From the NCBI RefSeq assembly GCF_002127325.2, contig NC_035433.2, forward strand, positions 142,961,942-143,025,941: DNA of 64,000 nt, given 5' to 3'. The notes beneath the pieces were generated by a model that saw only the letters and a list, made by a program, of their open reading frames with translations, had not been told where the DNA came from and did not search any database. This stretch comes from Helianthus annuus. Lineage: Eukaryota; Streptophyta; Magnoliopsida; Asterales; Asteraceae. The translations under genes and the position numbers were made by a program. This document shows, piece after piece, positions 45,499 through 57,180 of the stretch. Every line of letters begins with the position of its first letter. The stretch's first letter is position 1.

Positions 45499-45664
45499 CA
45501 GGGGCGGATCTACCATTATACAAGGGGTAGCCTCTGCTACCGCTTGGTCGGAAAATTTTTGACGTTTTTAGTGTAAATTTTGGAAAAATTTGACGTTTTT
45601 TCGATTTCGTTACCGCCTATTTATAAAACGTTCCCGCTTGGTCGGAATTCTAGATCCGCCACTG
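45499..45664. mobile_element. hAT-type MITE
   Basis: 166 bp, inverted ends CAGGGGCGGATCTA and TAGATCCGCCACTG, 8-bp duplication ATTCCATT (45491-45498 and 45665-45672). The paralogous segment near 40570 has the intact site with one ATTCCATT, so insertion followed the segmental duplication. Confidence 0.9.
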
Positions 45665-46316
45665 ATTCCATTGGCAAACTTGATGTATACATGGACTTAT
45701 TTATATGGTATCTTAACGTGAAATAGCTTCACGTACAATTCTGAATAACCATCCTCCATCACTCTTAACTGAGTTCGTAACTCACACATATCTAATTCTA
45801 TCATTAAACTACATTTCTTTTGTCCACAATGGAACTTGAACCCGCACCATTTAGACATAACATATTACAACTAAAATGAAATGCATGGTCGCAATTCGAC
45901 TTGGACTAGACGTGTTTAACCTAGATTTTTCTTTTCTTTTTTTCTAATAGTTACTACTCTAGAAAATAACTTTACAACTCATTAACACAAATATTTATAT
46001 ACGAACACAAGTTAACTAACTAGTTTAAGATTCAATTCAACTAAAATAAAATACCATTTAAACACTTATAAGAATACAATATTTGTATCTTATATGAAAA
46101 AAGAATAAAAGAATGATTTATGTAAGTTATTTTCATAAAAAAATAGAAGACAAATATTCATATTTCTACATTAAACTTTATTTTTACTATTACCAAATCT
46201 TTATATTGATATTAATGGATCATACCAATTAAAATTAAAGGCCTAATCGTAACATATAGCATTTAACATGTTTAACGGACAAGATAATTATTTAATGCTA
46301 TAACTTTAAAGAATCC

Positions 46317-46324
46317 TATAAAAA
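46317..46324 (+). promoter_or_regulatory. TATA box, defensin-like gene 4
   Basis: TATAAAAA, 79 bp before the ATG, in the subtype II upstream block. Confidence 0.7.
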
Positions 46325-46395
46325 CACATATTTGTAAACAAAACTTTTCACATCAATCAACACTAACCTAGAACATAAAGCACAAAACACAAGCG

Positions 46396-46789
46396 ATGAA
46401 GTTTACTATTAGCATGTTTATAACACTTTTATTAGTTATCACAGCATCAACACAGACAGGTGAGTTTATATTTAGGTGGTATATATAATACATGATCTGC
46501 AAAAAAATTGTAGATTTGTTTCATTTTCTTAAATGTTTATAACATATATAAATTTTGGATTTTTGACTACGTTTATTGGTTCGTGTTAGATGCTGAGATT
46601 AATAACGAAGGTGCTGAAAGCACGTTGAACGTAAGTAAACCAGTCACATGTAGTAGGTATGATGATTTGCCCGGCGGCAATTGTGATTATGATAAGTGTC
46701 AAAAGCTGTGTAACGAGATACACAGGAATCCTGCTTGGGGAGAATGCAATGGCGATACACAGTGTTTATGTTATTGGTATTGTTTTTAA
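46396..46789 (+). CDS. Defensin-like secreted peptide, subtype II, copy 2
   Basis: Exons 46396-46459 and 46590-46789, 130-bp phase-1 intron; 87 residues. Signal MKFTISMFITLLLVITAST, acidic linker DAEINNEGAESTLNVSKPVT, eight-cysteine domain as in copy 1 of subtype II. Exon 2 differs from copies at 41514 and 53730 mainly at silent sites (about 5-6 silent against 2 changing each), which suggests purifying selection. Confidence 0.83.
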
Positions 46790-47138
46790 AGCTTTAGCAT
46801 GATCGTATATAAGAAAAGTCGTTTGATCGACATTTCTTTATGTTTCTTCTGTTTGCATCTTGATTATTGAAAATACAAAAAAAAAAAAAACTACTAGGTT
46901 TTATCATGGATGTTAATTATATGTTATGTGTTAAGTACCATATAACCAGATGAATGGAATTGGTAAATCAAGAATATATGAACTAAAAAAAATGGAATGT
47001 GTTAGCTAAATGATAAATATGTTATATAAATTCATGATTACAATACATATATGTAACTACGTATTCAAAAACTGAAAAAAAATACATAAATATAACAAAT
47101 GTGTTTGCTAAATGATAAATATGTTACATAAATTCATG

Positions 47139-47370
47139 ACACCCCCACCACCCGCCACCACCCACCGCCGCCACCCACTAGGAGCACCGTTACCACCCAC
47201 TGTTGATTTCATTCCTTCGTCTTTTCTTTTCTGGCTTCCAAACAACACAAAGTAATGATTCATTTTATTCTCACACGGTAACCAAACAAGACTATGGTCG
47301 TTCCTTTGTCCATTTCCTTATCTCATTCATTCCATTACCCCGGAACTAGCAGGGGTCCAACCAAATAGAA
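47139..47370. mobile_element. Relic of a CCACC-rich transposon, second copy
   Basis: Same relic as at 42065-42315, downstream of gene 4 as that one is downstream of gene 2, so it is part of the duplicated cassette. Confidence 0.55.
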
Positions 47371-47853
47371 ATAATATTTTAGCAAAGCTAATGGGCCTAA
47401 GGTGCTAAACTATATACACTTCTAAGAATAAAAATTGGGGGCCCGGACCCCTTCTAGCCTATACTAAGGCTATGTTACGATATGCGCCCCTACCCACGCG
47501 GCTTGAAAAGGGGTCAAACACCATTACAAGGGGGCGTTATCCAATTTTAAAAAAGGGTGTGATGGATTTGGGCGTAATCTTCAAAAGATGGTGGGGATTT
47601 AATTAAGGAAGCTAACGAAAAAAACATGTGTCCCACTAGCATTTATGTCATGTGATGTGACACTTGTTTCGTGACGTGACATCTGATTTAGCTAACTTGG
47701 TTAGTGTTCCGTTAGTTTAGTTTGGGAGTGCAAGTGGAAAATAAGTAGAAAGTTGAGAGTGGTGCGTTACAATTCGTAACTTAGGAGTGTTATAAGTCAA
47801 ATGGTATAAAAGTTGAGGTTATTTAAATCTAATATTTCAACTAAAACACAACC
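47371..47853. other. Spacer, no gene seen
   Basis: A GC-richer stretch (47430-47560) interrupts otherwise AT-rich sequence. No reading frame or clear repeat. Confidence 0.35.
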
Positions 47854-48207
47854 ATGGCTGCCCCAATAGATGAACTCGAGGACGTTCCGAGAAGACTGTT
47901 GATAAAGTTCGAGTTTAAGCCCAAGCACAAGGGTAATGCAAATGAAAACAAAAAGGAAGATAGTGAATTGCCAAAAGATGATGACGACCTCATGTGGCAA
48001 TGAATGTTGGATGAAAATTTTGAAGATGAATTGATCTCAATATGCTCAATGACATTGACGACTTGGATCACTTTACAATCCTTATCCACAAGCATCAAGA
48101 CTTGGAACCAAAGGAAGATTAAGATGAGAAAGCTATTGAAGATGGCAAGGATGCACATTGGACCCAAACATGAATTAGGGACCGTAATTCATGTTGGATT
48201 TATGTGA
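47854..48207 (+). pseudogene. Small charged ORF, probably decayed gene of unknown function
   Basis: ATG 47854 in good context (ACAACCATGGCT) opens a 49-codon frame (MAAPIDELEDVPRRLLIKFE ... DDDDLMWQ) ended by TGA at 48001. The frame continues afterwards (MLDENFEDEL), and shifting frame soon after gives a coherent acidic stretch (LNDIDDLDHFTILIHKHQDL) ending near 48119, as if one stop and one frameshift broke a longer acidic protein. Not recognised. It may equally be a real 49-residue peptide. Confidence 0.35.
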
Positions 48208-48436
48208 TTGTTTATTTTTAATGTTGTTATGTTAAAAACAATATCTTCTTGTCAATGAAATGATGTGTACTTAATAAGTCAAGAAGTCGACAGTTGTCAG
48301 GTTAGTTGTGTGTGTTAGTTAGTTGTATGGCTATAAAAGTATAACAATGTAATAGTGTAGGGTATGAATGAAATGAAATAACAACTTTCCCTCTCTTAAT
48401 TCTCTCTCAACTGTCATTAACAGCCTCACCGGAAGC

Positions 48437-48604
48437 CAGTGGCGGATCTAGAAAACTTTCATAGGGGTAACATCTTAAAAGAAAGGGGTAACGAAATCGA
48501 AAAAACGTTAAAAAAATGTCATTTTTTTTCAAAATTTACACTACTACCGGATCGCCAAGGGATAGCGGAGGCTACCCCTTCTTATATGGTACATCCGCCC
48601 CTAG
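48437..48604. mobile_element. hAT-type MITE, same family as 45499-45664
   Basis: About 168 bp, starts CAGTGGCGGATCTAG and ends CATCCGCCCCTAG, with CGGAAGC on both sides (48430-48436 and 48605-48611). The interior shares GGGGTAAC, AAATCGAAAAAACG and GGCTACCCC-type words with the copy at 45499, in inverted orientation. Confidence 0.75.
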
Positions 48605-49010
48605 CGGAAGCTCCTTCTTGTCTGAGCATCCCTGAGTGTTAAATAGCTTGACCATTGTTAATCAATCTCAAGCTTGTTCAAATCCAAACCGTAACATGAA
48701 ACTGGGTGATAAGACTTGTGATTAAGGGAATGAACCGATGGATGAAAGAAACGACATCGATTTACAGTTACATTCTAATTGACGTATCCCCTACTTCATA
48801 CTAGTTCAAAACTATGTATCCCTTCCACCAACATTATGAAAAAAAAAAAAAAAATCCCAGATTACCGTATTTTCTTTAATTCCTTTGTCTCAACTTTTTC
48901 TTTTTTCAATCCACTCAAATTGCCAAAGTGTTGTTGATTTATAAATATGGAAAAAGCTTCATATACAATTTTTAATAGCCATCCTCCATCACTCTGAACC
49001 GAGTTCGTAA

Positions 49011-49122
49011 CAATTAACAAACCATTTACCTATAGTGTCCTAAACGTAACATATAGCGTTTAATATGTTAAAAGGACAAGATAATGATTTTCCTATTTTC
49101 TAGAACCGTAACAAACACATAT
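49011..49122. repeat. Orphan promoter block inserted upstream of gene 5
   Basis: A roughly 110-bp piece bounded by CGTAAC words interrupts sequence that is continuous at about 40693. It contains CCTAAACGTAACATATAGCG and TTTAATATGTTAAAAGGACA, matching part of the conserved upstream block of the defensin-like genes but with no TATA box or gene behind it. Confidence 0.55.
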
Positions 49123-49648
49123 CTAATTCGAATTAAACTATATTTCTTTTGTCCACGGTGGAACTTGAACCCGCATCATTTGGACATAACATATTACAAC
49201 TAAAATCAAGTGCATGGTCGCATTTCGACTTGGACTAGGCGTGTTTAACCTAGATTTTTCTTTTCTTTTTTTTTTTCTAATAGTTACTACTCTAGAAAAT
49301 AACTTTACAACTCATAACACAAATATTTATATACTTATAATATGAAAGATTCAACTAGAATAAAATACCATTTAAACACTTATAAGAATACAATATTTGT
49401 ATCTTATATGAAAAAAAATAAAAGAATGATTTATATAAGTTATTTTCATAAAAAAAAATAGAAGACAAATATTCATATTTCTACATTAAACTTTATTTAT
49501 TACCAAATCAAATATGTAATCAATAATCATAATTATTTTGATATTAATGAATCATACCATATAAATTTAGAGGCCTAATCGTAACATATAGCATTTAATA
49601 TGTTAAACGGACAAGATAATTATTTAATGCTATAACTTTAAAGAATCC

Positions 49649-49656
49649 TATAAAAG
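49649..49656 (+). promoter_or_regulatory. TATA box, defensin-like gene 5
   Basis: TATAAAAG, 79 bp before the conserved ATG, in the subtype II upstream block. Confidence 0.75.
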
Positions 49657-49727
49657 CACATATTTGTAAACAAAACTTTTCACATCGATCAACACTAACC
49701 TAGAACAAAATGCACAAAAAACAAGCG

Positions 49728-50117
49728 ATGAAGTTTACTATTAGCATGTGTATGACACTTTTATTAGTTATCACAGCATCAACACAGACAGGTAAGTTTA
49801 TATTTAGGTATATATAATACATGATCTGCAAAAAAATGTAGATTAGATTTATTTTATTATATGCTTTTAACATATATGAATTTTGGATTTTTGACTACGT
49901 TTATTGGTTCGTGTTAGATGCTGAGATTAATAACAAAGGAGCTGAGAGCACGTTGAACGTAAGTAAACCATTCACATGTAGTAGGTATGATGATTTGCCC
50001 GGCGGTAATTGTGATTATGATAAATGTCAAAAGTTGTGTAACGAGCTGCACAGGAATCCTGCTTGGGGAGAATGCAATGGCGATACACAGTGTTTATGTC
50101 ATTGGTATTGTTTTTAA
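49728..50117 (+). CDS. Defensin-like secreted peptide, subtype II, copy 3
   Basis: Exons 49728-49791 and 49918-50117, 126-bp phase-1 intron; 87 residues from the conserved ATG. Signal MKFTISMCMTLLLVITAST, linker DAEINNKGAESTLNVSKPFT, eight cysteines intact. It is the most diverged subtype II copy (E to K, V to F, I to L, Y to H). Local changes upstream create an in-frame ATG at 49710 that would add six residues (MHKKQA) before the signal; the conserved ATG is preferred because it matches the other five genes. Confidence 0.8.
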
Positions 50118-51136
50118 AGCTTTAGCATGATCGTGTATAAGAAAAAGTCGTTTGATCGACATTTCTTTTATTTTTCTTCTGTTCTTTAGCACCCTGGACC
50201 GCTAGACGTTTGAGGTGGCTTAAAATGTAAGCTCAACAGATATAAACAATCAATGAATTATTCCACCAATCTTCCAAATACTAATAAAGTATAATATAGG
50301 AAATAAAAAGACCTCCTAAACTTACGGTGAAAAACAAGGAAAAGGAAAGTAGATGTATATACTAAAACGGTAATGATAAATCAAATAAATTCATAAAAGT
50401 CAAAACTCCTTTAAAATAGCAATCTTCATGAAAGACTTTGACACCCGATGCAAACCATCCTTACTTTTTTCTTCAAACAGCAAATTTCTTTTTATTTCGA
50501 TCTTAAATCCAAAATGTCTTCCTTTCACTCAAGGTATTTAAAGGTTTTGCATTTGCCAACTGTGTCGTCCGATTTAAATTTGCGGAGAGAAATAGCAGGA
50601 GACGATCGACATCGAGGCAATGAGCAGACTGTGGTTTAGCGGTTTAGGGCTTAACTTTTAGATTTGACGTGATTTTTTTATTCGCGTGATTGGGCTAGTA
50701 CGTATAGATATAGTATATTTGTATATAGTGAACCAAATCTAATAGAGTCGTATATATAAACCTATAAATTTCAAACGAATGGCGAGCGTTTTCAACTTAC
50801 CTAATATTTAGATTTATTATTATTATTATTATGTGTTAATTCGAAAGTTTGATGATGACTTAGTTGCAAAATTCAAAGCACCTATATATGTGTGTGTATA
50901 CGTGTTTGTATATGTATGTCTATATGTATATGTCTATATATCCTAATTAAAAATAATAATTCGAGCCGAACCGAGCCGTGCAGACCTTTGCTCATGCTTG
51001 GCTCAGTTACAAATTGAACTGAGCAGAGCGGCTCGTTTACAACTAAGCCTCAAATCGAACGAGCATTTACCAAGCAACTTCTGAGCAAGAATCAAACGAA
51101 CGGCGAGCGTTTTCAACTTACCTAATATTTAGATTA

Positions 51137-51171
<35 letters not shown>

Positions 51172-52146
51172 GTGTTAATTCGAAAGTTTGATGATGACTT
51201 AGTTGCAAAATTCAAAGCACCTATATATGTATTATCTAAGATAAAGGTATCATTTTATGTCTTATTATTTTCTTTTTCTTTTTACATATTAGCACATAAT
51301 CGCTTTAGCCATTTTCCATTTGACAATAAAAAAAAATACTAGTAACGACTAGTGCTGTTCATACCGTTCGTGACTTCTCATAACCGACCTTTGATTATAG
51401 AAGATATATTGCTTAATCATAACTATAACCGATGATTGATTAAGCATCGATTATAGGGTTGTTTTGGTTAAATTCGATTAATTGTCCGATATATTTTTTA
51501 TATAAAATGAACATCGCATTATATTTCAGCATATTAAACCCAAATCATTATCTCTTTTATTTTTTTAATTTATTTTTGTTTTAAAATTATTAAATGGGAG
51601 GGTCGTGATAATCGTGGTTTAATCCATGTGAATCACCATCAATCAAGGAGTGGGGTGGTGTACCATTTAATTAATGGTCCTATGTGAAAATAATGTTGCA
51701 ATCCATTACCCCCACACCCCATAGCCTAAGGTGTGGTCATGACCCTTATGACCACCATGACCCTCCACGTTAGTGTCATATCACCCACCTCTAATCCACC
51801 ATCCAAAACCAATACCCTAAGGGTGTGGTCATGACCCAAACCACTATCCTCTTATTTATTTTAATTTATCTTTGTCTAAATAAAAAGGAAATCATTTCTT
51901 GAAAATGGAAAGGAGGATCATGGTTGTATGGCTTAATCCATGCAAACCATGACAGATCATGCAAGTGAGTGGTTTAGTCATCGATTCATGTTCCTACATG
52001 ATGAATCATGTCTCAACCATTACCTCCACACCCTTTAACCTTAGATTAAGAAAATTGTGTTGAGAAAATTGTGGAAAAAGACTAGTTTAATAAGATTCAA
52101 CAAAAATACCATTTAAAGACTTATAAAAATACAATATTTGTATCAT
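50118..52146. other. Spacer after gene 5 with simple repeats
   Basis: AT-rich. TTA/ATT microsatellites near 50813-50832 and 51135-51170, a TATATG-rich stretch near 50888-50940, and a short internal repeat (AACGGCGAGCGTTTTCAACTT near 50780 and 51100). Much of it is duplicated after gene 6 (53950-56050). No gene seen. Confidence 0.5.
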
Positions 52147-53015
52147 ACTAGTTGATGCCTCGTCCGCGTTGCGGGGCGATGGCTGAATAATTCTCAATCA
52201 ATTAAAAAAAGACTACTATAATTTTACTATGAAAAAAAACAAAAACGATGAAATGTACCGTAATATTGGGCTCAGGGCAAAACTGTAATTTTTCAAGACT
52301 AATGAGCCAGTGTTAGGCAGCTCCTTGACACGAAAAAAAATTAAATCGAGTAAACCAATTAAAACAAAAAACCTTTATAGTTTTGCTAAAAAAACTAAAA
52401 CGATGGGAAAAACTTAATTTTTAACTGAGCGTGAAATCATAATTTTAATTCGGGGATAAATCATAAATTAAATGGACCAACGGGGAAGTGCCAGGAAGCT
52501 GCCGGCACGATTTTAATTTTACACTGGGATAAAATTGTAATTTCACCAGGAAAACAAAGAAAAACGATGGGCAAAATGTAAATTTAAGTTGAGGGCAAAA
52601 TCGTAACTTGGTTGTGAGAAAAAAAAAACTAATGGCAAAATTATAAATTTATACGGGGCAAAATCGTAATTTTGAACTGAGAGCAAAATTGGAATTTTTA
52701 GCTGGGAGCAAAAGCGTAAATTTATTTTTAAGTGGTGGTAAAAACATAATTTTGAACTGATGGGAAAATCGTAATTTTAAGTGAAAAAACTAATGGCAAA
52801 ACTGTAAATTGAAACAGGGCAAAATCGTAATTTTTAACCGGGGGCAAAATTGAAATATTTAGCTGGGAGCGAAAGCGTAAATTTATTTTTAAGTGGGGGC
52901 AAAAACATAATTCTGAACTGATGGCAAAATCATAATTATAAAGCGGGATAAAATCATAAATTTGTTAGGCCAATAGAGGAATGCCAGGCAGCTGCCTGGC
53001 ATTATTCCTTTACCG
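52147..53015. repeat. Tandem GGCAAAATCGTAATTTT repeats with palindromes
   Basis: Starts ACTAGTTGATGCCTCGTCCG, continues as a dozen or more degenerate copies of a roughly 30-40-bp unit containing GGCAAAATCGTAATTTT, and ends near a perfect 24-bp palindrome at 52980-53003. Two imperfect versions of that palindrome lie near 52309 and 52488. The block sits between two copies of AATACAATATTTGTATCATA (about 52129 and 53089). It is absent from the third copy of the unit near 58790. Transposon class not recognised; Helitron-like is possible. Confidence 0.6.
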
Positions 53016-53468
53016 CCCATTTAGCCCAATAAAGAGCCACACCTATTCCCGTTGACACGCCAACATTGTTGTTTGTAGTTGTTGAAAATACAATATTTGT
53101 ATCATATGTGAAAAAAGAGTAAAAGAATAAACTATATATAAGTTTTTTTTAAAGTAAACAACGTCAAAACCCTCAAACTAAGGGCGACAACAACAGTGAA
53201 CTACAACACATCAACAACTAAACATCAAATGTACAACATATATAAGTTATGTTCATAAAAAATAGAAGACAAATATTCACATTTCTATATATTACGTTAA
53301 ACTTTATTTTTATCGTTACCAATTCAAATATGTAATCAATAATCATAATTATAATTATTTTGATATAAATGAATCATACCATAAAAATGAGAGGCCTAAT
53401 CGTAACATATAGCATTTAATATGTTAAACGGACAAGATAATTATTTAATACTATAACTTTAAAGAATC

Positions 53469-53476
53469 CTATAAAA
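53469..53476 (+). promoter_or_regulatory. TATA box, defensin-like gene 6
   Basis: CTATAAAAGC in the subtype II upstream block, about 67 bp before the ATG; a short deletion in the leader makes this spacing shorter than in the other copies. Confidence 0.7.
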
Positions 53477-53536
53477 GCACAAACAAAACTTTTCACTTCA
53501 ACACTAACCTTAAACATAAAGCACAGAACACAAGCG

Positions 53537-53929
53537 ATGAAGTTTACTATTAGCATGTGTATAACACTTTTATTAGTTATCACAGCATCAACACTGACAG
53601 GTAAGTTTTTATTTAGGTATATATAATACATGATCTGCAAAAAAAAAATGTAGATTAGATTCATTTTATTATATGCTTTTAACATATATGAATTTTGGAT
53701 TTTTGACTACGTTTATTGGTTTGTGTTAGATGCTGCGATTAACAACGAAGGTGCTGAGAGCACGTTGAACGTAAGTAAACCAGTCACATGTAGTAGGTAT
53801 GATGATTTGCCAGGCGGTAATTGTGATTATGATAAGTGTCAAAAGTTGTGTAACGAGATACACAGGAATCCTGCTTGGGGAGAATGCAATAGCGACACAC
53901 AGTGTTTATGTTATTGGTATTGTTTTTAA
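53537..53929 (+). CDS. Defensin-like secreted peptide, subtype II, copy 4
   Basis: Exons 53537-53600 and 53730-53929, 129-bp phase-1 intron; 87 residues. Signal MKFTISMCITLLLVITAST, linker DAAINNEGAESTLNVSKPVT, all eight cysteines present. One change (G to S) falls in the loop between the fifth and sixth cysteines. Donor is GTAAGT, as in gene 5, against GTGAGT in genes 1-4. Confidence 0.83.
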
Positions 53930-55380
53930 AACTTTAGCATGATCGTGTATAAGAAAAAGTCGTTTGATCGACATTTCTTTATGTTTCTTCTGTTCTTTAA
54001 AATGTAAGCTTAACAAATACTATAAACAATCAATGATTTATTCCACCAATCTTCCAAATACTAATAAAGTTTTATAATATACGAAATAAAAAGACCTCCC
54101 AAACTTACGGTGAAAAACAGGAAAAGGAAAGTAGATATATAATAAACCGGTAATGATAAATCAAATAAATTCATAAAAGTAAAAAATCCTTTCAAATAGC
54201 AATCTTCAGGAAAGACTTTACTCCCCATGCAAACCATCTTTACTTTTTTCTTCAAACGGAAAATTTCTTTTTATTCCGATGTGAGACTTAAATCCAAAAT
54301 GTCTTTCTTCCAAGGTATTTAAAGGTTTTGCATTTGCGAATCAACCATCACCCCATTGATACAAACCATCCTTACTTATCCATGTTGACGTGATTCGGGT
54401 TCATTTCTTGGGTCGTTAGATTCGCATGACCCGTCATTATATATGTCGCATCAATAAGAATGAGTAAAATGGTGAAATTACCTATATATTTAGTAGGGCA
54501 GTTCACGAGCCGCGCTGAATTGAGCGGCTCATTTAAATCTGAGCCTCAAATCAAGCGTTTTCCGAGCAGTGAATATCCTGAGAGAGCGTCGAGCAAACTT
54601 CGAGCGATTTTGACAACTGTGTCGTCCGATTTAAATTTGCGGAGAGAAATAGTGACAATTTTGGGTCTCAAGTTTTTATATCTTTAAAAACAGGCACACA
54701 TTTCATGGAATAATATTGTTCTTATGAATAAGAATGTTATGAACGATGAGGCGATGATCATATTGCACGAATAATGACGTTGATAGCAGGAGACGATTGA
54801 CTTAGGGTAACAACATGAGACATCGAGGCAATGAGCATACTGTCGTTTAGGGTTTAACTTTTAGATTTGACGTAATTTTTTTATTGGCGTGATTGAGTCA
54901 GTACGTATAGATATACTTGTAAATTTGTATATAGTGAACCAATCTAATAGAGTGATATATATAAACCTATAAATTTAATTTATATTTATGTATATACGTA
55001 TGTGTGTGTTTATAAGGGTGTGTGTATGTGTGTGTATGTATAATATATATTTGTGTATATACGTGTTTATATATGTGTTTATATATGTATGTCTATATGT
55101 ATATGTCTATATATCCTAATTAAAAATAATAATTCGAGCCAAACTGAGTCGTGCGGACCTTTGCTCATGTTTAGCTCATTTACAAATCGAACCGAGCAGA
55201 GTGGCTCGTTTACAACTAAGCCTCAAATCGAACGTGGATTTACCAAGCAACTTCCAAGTGAGCATCAAATCAGCGGCAAGCGGTTTTGACGTACCTAATA
55301 TTTAGATTTATTATTTTGTATTAATTCGAAAGTGTGGTGATGACTAGTTTCAAAATTCAAAGCACCTATATATGTATTAG
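53930..55380. other. Spacer after gene 6
   Basis: Duplicate of the spacer after gene 5, with a TGTGTATG/TATATG-rich microsatellite near 54985-55110. No gene seen. Confidence 0.5.
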
Positions 55381-55790
55381 AGTTAATAGCCAAAATGGTC
55401 CCTGAGGTTTGCTTACTTTTGCCACTTTAGTCCAAAATCTAAAATTTTTAAATCTGGGTCCCTAAGGTTTGCATTTTGTTGCCATTTTAGTCCAAATTTT
55501 AAAAACCCCCTTTTTTGACTGTTACAACCAGTCTATTTTGTCCTTTTGCGCATGGGTATTCTGGGTTCTTGATCTGAGTTTGTTATAATAACTCATAAAA
55601 ATGACCAAAATACCCCTGCACAAAAGGACAAAATAGGCTGGTTGCAATAGTCAAAAAAGGGAGTTTTTGAAATTTGGACTAAAATGGCAACAAAATGCAA
55701 ACCTCAGGGACCCAGATTTAAAAATTTTGGATTTTGGACTAAAGTGGCAAAAGTGAGCAAACCTGAGGGACCATTTTGGCTATTAAATCT
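55381..55790. mobile_element. Foldback MITE, Mutator-like
   Basis: About 400 bp with long inverted arms (left AGCCAAAATGGTCCCTGAGG, right its complement) of roughly 130-170 bp. ATGTATT flanks both sides, and the parallel site after gene 5 (near 51232) is uninterrupted. No coding capacity. Confidence 0.75.
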
Positions 55791-56106
55791 ATGTATTCTC
55801 TATGATAAGGGTATCATTTTATCTCTTATTATTTTCTATTTTTTTATTTTTACATATTAGCTATTTAGCACATAATCACTTTAGCCATTTTCCATTTAAT
55901 AAAAAAAATACTAGTAACGGCTAAGGCTGTTCATACCGCTCGTGACTTCTCATAACCGATCTTTGATTATAGAAGATTGCTTAATCATAACTATAACCGA
56001 TGATTGGTTAAGCATTGATTATAGGGTTGTTTGGGTTAAATTCGATTAATTGTCACTACGCCAAAATAGGGATACAGACACACCAAAAAAGTGTGACTAT
56101 ATGATA

Positions 56107-56935
56107 GTGTTTGGTATGCAGGAATGGAATGGAATACTACGAGGGAATGGAAAAAAATGTGTTTGGTTAGTCAAGATAATGGAATCACCCGTTACATATG
56201 ACATTCCATTCCCTCAAATTTATTCCATCAACACCCCTTGTTTTTTTTTCCATTCCATTTCCTCTCTCACCTTCATCACCAACACCTCCCACCACCTCCA
56301 CCACTAGCCACCCACAAATGCCACCACCACCCGTCATCACCACCTTACGTCGTCGACCACCGGCGCTGCCATTGCCGCCACCCCCGTGCCACCGCCGCCC
56401 TCCGCCACCAAACACCGATGCCACCGCCACCACCCGTCGCCGCAACCACCCCCTCCACCACCGAACATCGGCACCAACGCCACCATCAACCACCACCACC
56501 ACCGACCACTGCCACCACAACCCACCACCGTCGCCACCCCTCCGCCACCGAACACCGACGCCACCACCAGTAACACTGCACACCCCCCGCCACCACCCTT
56601 CGCCACACCATCGGCACCACAACTGACCATCGTCACCCTCCGCCACCGAACACCAGCATCACTGCCGCCACAACCAACCACCGCCACTGCCACCAACGCT
56701 GCCACCAACCGTCGCCGCCACCCACCGCCGCCATCAACTACCGCCACCCATCGCCAATTTTATTCCTTCTTCTTTTCCTTCCCACCAAACACTACAAGGT
56801 AATCATTCATTCTATTCTCACATGGTAACCAAACAAGACCATGGAATGCAATGATCCATTTCATTCCTTTGTCCATTTCATTACCTCATCCATTCTATTC
56901 TCTCGTCCATTCCATTAGCCCATACCAAACAGACC
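56107..56935. mobile_element. MITE with CCACC-rich core
   Basis: Inverted ends GTGTTTGGTATG and CATACCAAACAGAC enclose about 830 bp, of which 56270-56760 is a CCACCG/CCACCA low-complexity stretch. Long reading frames here (Pro/His/Thr-rich on one strand, Gly/Val-rich on the other) follow from the repeat and are not genes. Relics at 42065 and 47139 are the same family. Confidence 0.6.
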
Positions 56936-57180
56936 CTATGTCTTTCGCCACACATATTTTTTTCATATCAAGTGTGACCAAAGCTCGAGTCATCATAGGT
57001 ATCATACGGCCACATACACTTTTTAGTGGCCTTAGAACTTAAAAGTGTGGCTAAAGGGTAACATTTTTGGTTAAACTCTAGCATTTTCTTAATTAAGTGT
57101 GGCTAAAGGGTTGCAATAGCCATATAAATTTAATTAAAGTGTGTATCTTTGTATTATATAGTCACATATATTTACTAAAA

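Noticed and set aside
48313..48422. Possible 110-bp solo LTR (TGTTAG...TTAACA)
   Set aside because: No target duplication, primer site or partner copy found; inverted ends are too short to decide.
53416..53685. Minus-strand ORF overlapping exon 1 of gene 6
   Set aside because: Shadow of the conserved promoter and signal exon; similar frames are broken in the other copies.
56185..56802. Long Pro/His-rich and Gly/Val-rich reading frames on both strands
   Set aside because: They are products of the CCACCG low-complexity core of a MITE and lack any domain or start context.
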